Assembly: GCA_027451565.1 (NCBI GenBank) | Contig: DAIDJC010000051.1 | Location: forward strand, 5,535-14,241 | Source: Limisphaerales bacterium | GTDB taxonomy: Bacteria > Verrucomicrobiota > Verrucomicrobiia > Limisphaerales > UBA11358 | Direction of reading: 5' to 3' | Length of the DNA stretch: 8,707 nucleotides | Part shown: piece after piece, positions 1 to 6,099 of the stretch | Layout: each line of letters begins with the position of its first letter | How positions within the stretch are numbered: position 1 is the stretch's first letter | Notes under the pieces: generated by a model | Seen by the model: only the letters and a program-made list of their open reading frames with translations | What the model was told of the DNA's origin: nothing | The model's database searches: none | Translations under genes and position numbers: made by a program

Positions 1-1486
1 GAAACCCTATCTCAAAGACCGTGGGACCAACCCTTTTTGGGGTCCATGTCACCGTGCCAAGGTTATTGGTGGTCGCGGGTGAAACAGTCACGGCAAATGG
101 ACTGGACGGAATGTCCACCAATAGAGGCGGTGAGCTTCCATTTTGGCTTTGGCTCATGAAAGTTCCAGCCGCCCCGGGACCAAATGCGTAGAGGGTATAA
201 TTAGTGCCAGCCAGGACATTGGGTATGGTAAAATGACCGGTGGCATCCGTTTGCACCCAGAATTGATAGGGTTTCATCCACTGCTGAAAATCGTAAATGC
301 CTGCTGAGGTGGCTGGCTGCTGGATCAGACCCACCCATAAATTGGAAGCCGAGGCGTTGGGATTGTAGGGGTCATTGATGGCAATGGAGCCGGCAACTGC
401 GCCTCGTCCGGAGGCGGGCGTAAAATTGGCGTTGGTGAACCATGAATATGGCCAGGCCGATTGTTCGGCCTGCTCCTGGGCCTGCGCATCGGCATAGAGG
501 GCTTGTGCAGCCAGGTTTGTGGAGGTGATGGTGTTGGTGATGGCGTTGCAATAGATGAAATAAGGTCCGCAAACCTTGGTCCAGACTTCGCCGCTGGCAA
601 AATTTCCATCGGAGCCCATGCCATAATGTCCACCATTGAGCATGTTCAGGACGGTGGTTCCAATATGCTCCATCAATTCACGCTTAAGCGGGCCGCCATT
701 GTAGTATTCGGAGCTGGCAGTGATGTTCCAAAGGCCGACATTATTGCCGCCTGCCCCGACGCTGCCCCAGCCCCAAAGGTGGTTGACACCCAAGTCGGCG
801 CTGTACTTGTACTTGTCCTCGTAGTCGCCCGCATAAATGCCATTGGTCCAGAGAGAAACCTCTTTGGGCGCCCCTTGGACGGCTATGGCTGAACCTCCAG
901 AAACCTCCATGATGCGGTTCCGCGCGTTGTCCACATGCATCCAATTAAACATGGAGCCGGCGTAAATGTTATCCCGGCATTCACCCATTCCAAAAGCACC
1001 GTTGGTGCCCGAGTGGCCGTAGATGGCGGTCACATAAAAACCGCTTGCACCCCTTGGGAGTGAATAATGAACCTCGAGCCAATCGTTTGAAACCGAGGTG
1101 GTGATCATGGATATTTCTGCATAATCACCATTGTTGCTGGCGGGATCGGCCACCTTGGTGTAGGAAAACGACAGACCCTCGTCGCTGCTGTTTTCCCAAT
1201 ACAACTGGCCTCCATTGTTGCCCCCAGAAAGCAGGTTGAGCGTTCTTGGAGTCCCGCTATTATTATAGGTGTAGTTGATCTGGTTGATGGATGCCCCGGA
1301 CTTGGTGCAGAGCAGGGACACCGTTCCGTTGTTCAAGACCACGGTGCTGCCATTGTCAGTGAGCGTTACATTTGGGCCCGTTCCCGTGCCACCTCCGGGA
1401 ACGTTGGCTTGAAGAGGCATGGTTGCCATGGCCGAAAAGAGGAAGCCCAATAAATAGATGCAGCGGGAGAGGAAACGAAAATTCAT
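1..1486 (-). CDS. Secreted rhamnogalacturonan lyase, PL4 family (C-terminus beyond window)
   Basis: The frame is open for 495 codons from the ATG at 1486 to the window edge. Residues 1-32 form a signal peptide: basic start (MNFRFLSR), hydrophobic core (YLLGFLFSA), likely cleavage after LQA at 32. Residues about 40-355 match the catalytic domain of family 4 rhamnogalacturonan lyases, with GDYEDKYKYSADLG (220-233), WGWGSVG, SSEYYNGGPLKREL (258-271) and LNMLNGGHYGMG (280-291). In this family a Lys/His pair acts in beta-elimination of the rhamnose-galacturonic acid backbone of pectin; K227 and H287 are my candidates. Residues about 365-455 look like the fibronectin/carboxypeptidase-regulatory-like second domain (TDATGHFTIPNVLAGTNYTLYAFGPG). 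The final residues, VGPTVFEIGF, look like the start of the third, carbohydrate-binding-like domain. An in-frame ATG at 1510 would put acidic residues before the signal peptide, so 1486 is preferred. No Shine-Dalgarno is visible. It is transcribed divergently from the sensor kinase. Confidence 0.9.
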   Translation of the reverse strand, partial: MNFRFLSRCIYLLGFLFSAMATMPLQANVPGGGTGTGPNVTLTDNGSTVVLNNGTVSLLCTKSGASINQINYTYNNSGTPRTLNLLSGGNNGGQLYWENSSDEGLSFSYTKVADPASNNGDYAEISMITTSVSNDWLEVHYSLPRGASGFYVTAIYGHSGTNGAFGMGECRDNIYAGSMFNWMHVDNARNRIMEVSGGSAIAVQGAPKEVSLWTNGIYAGDYEDKYKYSADLGVNHLWGWGSVGAGGNNVGLWNITASSEYYNGGPLKRELMEHIGTTVLNMLNGGHYGMGSDGNFASGEVWTKVCGPYFIYCNAITNTITSTNLAAQALYADAQAQEQAEQSAWPYSWFTNANFTPASGRGAVAGSIAINDPYNPNASASNLWVGLIQQPATSAGIYDFQQWMKPYQFWVQTDATGHFTIPNVLAGTNYTLYAFGPGAAGTFMSQSQNGSSPPLLVDIPSSPFAVTVSPATTNNLGTVTWTPKRVGPTVFEIGF

Positions 1487-1694
1487 GATGGGATTGTCAT
1501 TGTCCCCCATTTCAGAGTGGTTTGCCATCCACAATACTGGTGATATTGACAAATCCACCCATTTCAAATGGGTTCTGGATGTATCCAACAGGTGATACTT
1601 GGCCTGTTCATTACTCGATAACGGGCGACTCATGATTGTCAAGATGGAGGCTAGCCAAAAATGGAGAACCTGTGGCATCTTTTCCCAGAGCCTT
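1487..1694. promoter_or_regulatory. Divergent intergenic region between lyase and sensor kinase genes
   Basis: This region must hold the promoters of both the minus-strand lyase gene and the plus-strand kinase gene, unless the kinase starts earlier in its open frame (1599 onward). It holds the palindromic cluster described separately. A TTGACA at 1546-1551 has no good -10 box at 16-18 bp spacing, so no exact promoter is called. No small gene is supported here. Confidence 0.5.
1557..1573. promoter_or_regulatory. Palindromic candidate operator (8-bp arms, 1-nt centre)
   Basis: ACCCATTT-C-AAATGGGT is a perfect inverted repeat. It is extended by outer arms ATCCA (1553-1557, sharing one base) and TGGAT (1576-1580), and TGGAT pairs again with ATCCA at 1583-1587. 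A direct repeat GGTGATA flanks the cluster (1539-1545 and 1591-1597). Its position between divergent lyase and sensor genes suits a regulator binding site, but it could also be an RNA hairpin in a leader. Binding by the regulator at 5022-5663 is inference. Confidence 0.4.
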
Positions 1695-4600
1695 ATGGAC
1701 CCAACAAAGATTCAGCGCGGATTGCATTCCGGGAAAGGAAAACATATTCCGGGAGTTTTGGTTCGATATTTGCCGGCTCTATGGTTTTTTTTGGGCTTGG
1801 GTTTGCGGAGTTTAGGTCAAACCGAATCCTGGCCTTCTTCCTCCTACAACTACCTCATCAACATTTGGGATACAGAAAACAACCTGCCCGGAAGCACGGT
1901 GACGGATATTGCCCAGACGCCGGATGGATATTTGTGGGTGGGAACGTATGACGGGTTGGCGCGATTTGATGGCGCCAATTTTGTGACCTTCGATTCTGCC
2001 AACACGCCTGAGTTAACCCAGACACGTGTGCAGGGGCTGTATCTGGATACCAATGGAACGCTCTGGATCAACACTTTTCGAGGTGGTCTGACCTCCTACC
2101 GCCGTGGCGTTTTTCGCAAGGAATGGCCGGATCAACCCACTTTCAACCTGCACACCTCGTTGGTGGATTCCAGTCCCGATCACGTGACGTTTGTCACTCA
2201 ATTTGGTGAGGTATTGGAAATTAATCCCAACCAGAAGGATGCCCAGTGGCAAATCAGCGCTCCGCCGCAGGGGGCACGCCCGATTTATCAATGCACGGCG
2301 GGGGATCATCAGTTGTGGTTTTTAGGCCGGGATGGCCATATTTTGAGGTATTTCGGCGGTAAGTTTTCCGGTTTGGCCGATAACGGTGGGCTGGCTGGGC
2401 GCAAAATTTACACATTGGTGAGCGATACCCACGGTCAAGTATGGGTTGGCGCGCAGGGTGAGATCGCCGTGTGGGATGGTGTTCGTTTTTGTGATGAAAC
2501 CCCCACCAATGGCAATAGCATCATTGAGCCGCAGGATTTATTTCCGGTCCGTTCCGGTGCGATTTGGGTGTGGGATGGTCCGCGGTTAAAAGAAATGCTG
2601 GGGCGCAAATGGGTGGATGATGTGCCCCGGTGGAATGGCCTGCTGGGACCGGCTTCAGGGCGGTCAACGGGGGTCCATGAGGACCGCGATGGCGGACTTT
2701 GGCTGAATCATTATGGGAACGGACTGTTCCACATCACCCCCCAAAACCAATTTGAGCGGTTGACCATGAGGAATGGTTTGCCTGGCGACCGTGTGGGTGC
2801 ATGGTACCAAAGCAGCGATGGAAGCATCTGGGCCGGGGTGGATCATGGCGGCCTTGTTCAACTGCGGCCTCGTCAATTTCATGTGATAGGCACGGCGCAA
2901 GGCCTTCCAGTGCGGACTGCCCTGTCGGTTTGCGAGAACAAAGGGGTTGTTTGGGTTGGCACCGCCGGTGGCGGGTTGTGCTGCTGGCAGCATGGAACAT
3001 TGACCACCTATCCCGTGGGTGACAATGCCTCTGCCAATTTTGTGTTTTCAATCTATCCCAAAGCCAGCGGCGGGGCATGGATCAGCGCCGGGGAGGGGGA
3101 GGATTTGTATGAATTCACCAACGGAGTTGAGGAACATGCCCCCTTGGAAGTGCATGGTATTAAATCATTGCTGGAAGATTCCAAGGGTCGCTTATGGATG
3201 GGGACCAAGGCCGGCGTGACGCTGGGCATGGGACAGGTGCGGCAGTTTTTGAGCACCAACGACCAGGGAATACCCCTGCCTGCGATCCGGGCGCTGGTGG
3301 AAGCGCCGGATGGGAAGATTTGGGCGGGGTCAGATGACGGCACTTTGTTTCTTTGCCAGCCCGGGAAATTGACTCCTTTCCGGGCGCAGGACGACCTTTC
3401 AGACCAGCCCATTTATTCCATGACCGTGGATGCCGAGGGGACACTTTGGATTGGGACTTTCCGTGGAGGTTTGTTGCGATTCAGAGATGGTGTCTTCAAG
3501 CGAATTGGATTGAAGCAAGGGTTGCCTGCGGATTTCATTTGCCAGGTTTTGGATGATGGCAGGGGGCGCCTGTGGCTGGGAACCCACCAGGGGATTTTTT
3601 CAATCGCCAAGGCGCAACTTAACGCGGTGGCCGACGGTCAATTCAAAAAGCTGGACTACGTGATTTACGGCCGCCATGACGGTTTGCCCTCATTGGAGTG
3701 CTCGGATGGATACCAGCCGGCATGCTGGCGCGCGAGCGATGGCATGCTTTGGTTTACGACCGCCAGGGGGGTGGTTTCCCTGAATCCAAACGGCTTGCCC
3801 CACAATCAGCCTGCACCACCGGTTCATATTGAGGAGGTGCGTGTGGATGACCAGCCTGAAAACCTGGGCAATGGTGAATTGATCGTGGAGCACGGCAGCA
3901 AGCAATTGGATTTTCTTTTCACCGCAGTCACGTTTGATGCGGGCACCCTGGCCCGGTTTCGATATCGCGTGGACGGCTTGGATTCCGATTGGGTGGATAT
4001 TGGGACAAGGCGAATCGTGCAATTGCGCAACCTGCCGCCCCAGGCCTATTGTTTCAGGGTGATAGCCTGCAACCGGGAAGGGGTTTGGAACACGACAGGC
4101 GCGACTTTAAAATTTCGTGTGCTTCCATTTTTCTATCAGACCTGGTGGTTCAGGTTTTTGCTGGCGGCGTTTGGAATTGGGGCCGTGGTGTTTGCGGCCC
4201 GCCGCGCGGCGACCCGCAAATACCGCAGGAAACTGGCTTTCCTTGAAAAACAGCGAGCCGTGGAACTGGACCGGGCGCGAATTGCCAAGGATATCCATGA
4301 TGACATTGGGGCTGGATTGACCCAGATCACCCTTCTGACCGAACTGGCCCGCAGGGATCCTGCGCAAACCGATGCCAATCTGGGACGAATCACGGAATCC
4401 GCCCGGCACCTGACCAAGGCAATGGATGAAATTGTCTGGGCAGTGGATCCCCAACACGACACCCTGGCGGGGTTAATGGACTATGTTTCCGCATATGCGG
4501 AAGATTACCTCCGTCTGGCAGATGTGCGGTGCCGCATGGATTTACCTGTTGAAATGGCGGACATGCGTGTGGATGCCGAATTGAGGTACAACTTGTTTCT

Positions 4601-4922
4601 CGCATTGAAAGAGGCCTTGAACAATATTGTGAAGCATGCCCAAGCCACTGAAGTATGGCTGCGGCTCCGAACGGCAGGTGAGTCCATCACCCTGGTCGTG
4701 GAGGACAACGGACGGGGAATACAAGCCGTGGGGAGCGGGGAGGAAGACCGGTTGAATTCCGGGTCCGGCTTGGGCAACCTTGGCAAGAGACTGGCGGCAG
4801 TGGGCGGGCATTGCTCCATTCAGAGCCTGCCTGGGAGCGGCACTTCCGTATCCTTGACGGTTTATATTCAGGCCAGGTCATCGCCAAAATTGGCGATGCA
4901 GCGAGGGGGTTTCCCTCGGTAG
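1695..4922 (+). CDS. Sensor histidine kinase with periplasmic Reg_prop propeller and Y_Y_Y domain
   Basis: Numbering is from the ATG at 1695 (1075 aa). The frame is open from a TTG at 1599, with ATGs also at 1632 and 1644. The 1695 start gives a normal signal sequence (basic n-region, core YLPALWFFLGLGL at 25-37, cleavage near G41/Q42); earlier starts give an overlong n-region. Residues about 50-720 carry many two-component propeller repeats (DGYLWVGTYDGL, NGTLWINTFRGGL, DGKIWAGSDDGTL, EGTLWIGTFRGGL and others), enough for roughly two seven-bladed propellers. A Y_Y_Y domain follows (about 736-810, RYRVDGLDSDW), then one membrane helix (about 817-836). The HisKA_3 phospho-acceptor is H868 in DIHDDIGAGLTQ. 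HATPase_c has its N-box at E973/N977 with KHA, G1 DNGRG at 1004-1008, and G2 GSGLGNLG at 1023-1030. It should be an inner-membrane kinase sensing a periplasmic, probably glycan, ligand. The response regulator follows 99 bp downstream. The family is certain; the ligand is inferred from the lyase next door. Confidence 0.93.
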   Translation: MDPTKIQRGLHSGKGKHIPGVLVRYLPALWFFLGLGLRSLGQTESWPSSSYNYLINIWDTENNLPGSTVTDIAQTPDGYLWVGTYDGLARFDGANFVTFDSANTPELTQTRVQGLYLDTNGTLWINTFRGGLTSYRRGVFRKEWPDQPTFNLHTSLVDSSPDHVTFVTQFGEVLEINPNQKDAQWQISAPPQGARPIYQCTAGDHQLWFLGRDGHILRYFGGKFSGLADNGGLAGRKIYTLVSDTHGQVWVGAQGEIAVWDGVRFCDETPTNGNSIIEPQDLFPVRSGAIWVWDGPRLKEMLGRKWVDDVPRWNGLLGPASGRSTGVHEDRDGGLWLNHYGNGLFHITPQNQFERLTMRNGLPGDRVGAWYQSSDGSIWAGVDHGGLVQLRPRQFHVIGTAQGLPVRTALSVCENKGVVWVGTAGGGLCCWQHGTLTTYPVGDNASANFVFSIYPKASGGAWISAGEGEDLYEFTNGVEEHAPLEVHGIKSLLEDSKGRLWMGTKAGVTLGMGQVRQFLSTNDQGIPLPAIRALVEAPDGKIWAGSDDGTLFLCQPGKLTPFRAQDDLSDQPIYSMTVDAEGTLWIGTFRGGLLRFRDGVFKRIGLKQGLPADFICQVLDDGRGRLWLGTHQGIFSIAKAQLNAVADGQFKKLDYVIYGRHDGLPSLECSDGYQPACWRASDGMLWFTTARGVVSLNPNGLPHNQPAPPVHIEEVRVDDQPENLGNGELIVEHGSKQLDFLFTAVTFDAGTLARFRYRVDGLDSDWVDIGTRRIVQLRNLPPQAYCFRVIACNREGVWNTTGATLKFRVLPFFYQTWWFRFLLAAFGIGAVVFAARRAATRKYRRKLAFLEKQRAVELDRARIAKDIHDDIGAGLTQITLLTELARRDPAQTDANLGRITESARHLTKAMDEIVWAVDPQHDTLAGLMDYVSAYAEDYLRLADVRCRMDLPVEMADMRVDAELRYNLFLALKEALNNIVKHAQATEVWLRLRTAGESITLVVEDNGRGIQAVGSGEEDRLNSGSGLGNLGKRLAAVGGHCSIQSLPGSGTSVSLTVYIQARSSPKLAMQRGGFPR
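4879..4918 (+). other. Two adjacent hairpins at the 3' end of the kinase gene
   Basis: CATCGCCAA (4879-4887) and TTGGCGATG (4890-4898) are perfect 9-bp arms around AA, so the RNA would form 7-8 pairs with a small loop. Four bases later CGAGGG (4902-4907) pairs with CCCTCG (4913-4918) across five bases. Both lie inside the last 15 codons and end just before the TAG at 4920. There is no U-run after them, so a classical terminator is not supported. RNA stability or tuning of the downstream regulator gene is possible. Confidence 0.4.
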
Positions 4923-4941
4923 ATTGAATCGGGCCTCCATG

Positions 4942-4979
4942 CCTGCCTGCACCCCAATTGATTCGGCCATGCAGTCAGG
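4942..4979. repeat. Imperfect inverted repeat between kinase and regulator genes
   Basis: CCTGCCTGCA (4942-4951) and TGCAGTCAGG (4970-4979) match as inverted arms at 9 of 10 positions, with an 18-nt loop, in the 99-bp gap. It could be a weak attenuator-like stem or a regulator site upstream of the response-regulator gene; it could also be chance. Confidence 0.25.
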
Positions 4980-5021
4980 TTTAAATGCCGGGGTTCAACC
5001 AGCAATCGTCCAAGAAAAATT

Positions 5022-5663
5022 ATGAGCATAAAAGTATCCATAGTGGAAGACGATGCGCAGGTGCGCGCGAGTTTGGCCAAATTGATTGATGGCACGCCCG
5101 GGTTCGTTTGTGTGAGTCAGCACGGGAGTGGTGAGGAGGCTTTGCAAGGAATTCCAAAAATCCGGCCGGAGGTGTTGCTGATGGATATTAACCTGCCAGG
5201 AATCAACGGAGTGGAGTGTGTGCGCCGTTTAAAGCCCCAGATGGCAGGGATTCAGATCATCATGCTCACTGTTTATCAGAATACAGATCATATCTTTAAC
5301 GCCCTGGCCGCGGGCGCCACCGGATACATGCTCAAGCAGACTCCGCCTGCAGAGCTTCTCACTGCCATCCGGGACGTTCATGGGGGTGGGTCGCCCATGA
5401 GCAGCCACATTGCCCGTAAAATCGTTCAATCCTTTCAAAAGCCCGCACCTTCGGCGGCAGGGGCGGATCCTTTGTCTCCGCGCGAGGCCCAGGTTCTTGA
5501 TTTGCTCGCTAAAGGATTTTTATACAAGGAGATAGCTGAGCAAATGAAAGTCAGCTACGCCACGGTTCACACTCACATTCGCCACATTTACGAGAAATTG
5601 CATGTCCGTTCTAGAACGGAAGCTGTGGCCAAACACCTCAAGCAGGCAATGCCCAATAGCTAA
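5022..5663 (+). CDS. NarL/FixJ-family response regulator (REC + LuxR-type HTH)
   Basis: The protein has 213 residues, the usual length for this family. The N-terminal receiver domain has the acidic pair D10/D11, phospho-acceptor D55 in LLMDINLPG, T83 in IIMLTVY, and K105 in GYMLK, so all conserved switch positions are present. A linker of about residues 125-148 leads to a LuxR-type helix-turn-helix at about 151-206 (LSPREAQVLDLLAKG, YKEIAEQMKVSYATVHTHI, IYEKLHVRSRTEAV). The recognition helix contains SYATVHTHIRHIY. It should be a cytoplasmic transcription factor that dimerises on phosphorylation. Its position 99 bp after a HisKA_3 kinase, the kinase class that normally pairs with NarL-type regulators, makes them a likely cognate pair. 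The ATG at 5022 has an A-rich upstream stretch (AAGAAAAATT) but no Shine-Dalgarno. Targets are not shown by sequence; the divergent lyase gene and the 6100 gene are reasonable guesses. Confidence 0.95.
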   Translation: MSIKVSIVEDDAQVRASLAKLIDGTPGFVCVSQHGSGEEALQGIPKIRPEVLLMDINLPGINGVECVRRLKPQMAGIQIIMLTVYQNTDHIFNALAAGATGYMLKQTPPAELLTAIRDVHGGGSPMSSHIARKIVQSFQKPAPSAAGADPLSPREAQVLDLLAKGFLYKEIAEQMKVSYATVHTHIRHIYEKLHVRSRTEAVAKHLKQAMPNS

Positions 5664-5865
5664 GCTTCTTCAAATTAAAACCACTGGTGGTCCGGGCTAT
5701 GGGCAGGGACTATTAGCTTTAGCTCTGGGTCAGGGTTTGTTTGAAAGTATATAACATGTTTATTCAAAGTTGGATGTGATTTAAAATCGCTGAATTCCGC
5801 TTTTGGGGGATTCTTTCTATTGGGCAACCTTTTTTGACCTGAATGAACATTGGTTTTCCCCTTAA

Positions 5866-5893
5866 CGACCGATGGCGCCCGACCGATTGGCGC
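5866..5893. repeat. Tandem near-identical 14-bp repeat upstream of secreted-protein gene
   Basis: CGACCGATGGCGC (5866-5878) is followed after one base by CGACCGATTGGCGC (5880-5893), differing by one inserted T. A degenerate third element, ATTGGCGATGG, lies at 5903-5913. GATGGCGCC (5871-5879) and GGCGCATC (5889-5896) can also pair with one bulged G. Head-to-tail repeats of this size often bind regulator dimers; that role here is inference. Confidence 0.4.
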
Positions 5894-5976
5894 ATCCACA
5901 GAATTGGCGATGGTGAGAATCATCAGAGGATGTATATTGATGGACATGCCCGGCACTTTTTTAAATCGCGGACTCG

Positions 5977-6005
5977 TTGATTTTTTCAAATTGCCTGTTT
6001 GTATT
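5977..6005 (+). promoter_or_regulatory. Weak candidate promoter for the secreted-protein gene
   Basis: TTGATT (5977-5982) is separated by 17 bp from TGTATT (6000-6005), a 4-of-6 match to the sigma-70 -10 box, in an AT-rich tract about 95 bp before the start at 6100. The match is poor and promoter consensus in this phylum is uncertain. Confidence 0.2.
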
Positions 6006-6099
6006 TATTCTGCAATCCACAAGTCGCACGCACACTAAATTGCAAATTCACACCATTTCATTCGTTCGGTTGTAAACACATCCTTCACCTGAATAAACC

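Larger units (their letters stand above)
5664..6099. other. 436-bp intergenic region without a convincing gene
   Basis: The stretch is more AT-rich than its neighbours and separates the regulator gene from the large secreted-protein gene. It contains a small inverted repeat ACCAC-TG-GTGGT at 5680-5691 just after the regulator stop (too short and without a T-run to call as a terminator), a tandem 14-bp repeat at 5866-5893, and a 19-bp imperfect copy (5834-5852) of the sequence at the next start codon. No tRNA, recognisable riboswitch or insertion sequence was seen. The 6100 gene therefore probably has its own promoter or a long leader. Confidence 0.6.

Noticed and set aside
461..892. Plus-strand open frame of 143 codons
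   Set aside because: It lies entirely opposite the well-supported lyase gene, whose frame gives conserved PL4 motifs; this frame gives low-complexity sequence with no motif.
1546..1575. TTGACA at 1546-1551 as a -35 box
   Set aside because: At 16-18 bp spacing the downstream hexamers (around TGGGTT) do not resemble a -10 box.
2664..3444. Several overlapping minus-strand frames of 94-119 codons within the kinase gene
   Set aside because: They are antisense to the propeller repeats and their length follows from the repetitive codon pattern; none shows a protein family.
4888..5912. Shared 11-mer AATTGGCGATG at 4888-4898 and 5902-5912
   Set aside because: Repeated 11-mers are expected by chance in a window of this size, and one copy is inside a coding region.
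5675..5989. Minus-strand open frame of 104 codons in the intergenic gap
   Set aside because: It has no recognisable domain, signal peptide or compositional pattern of a coding gene, no ribosome site, and lies convergent to the regulator and antisense to the probable leader of the 6100 gene. A small antisense product is not excluded.
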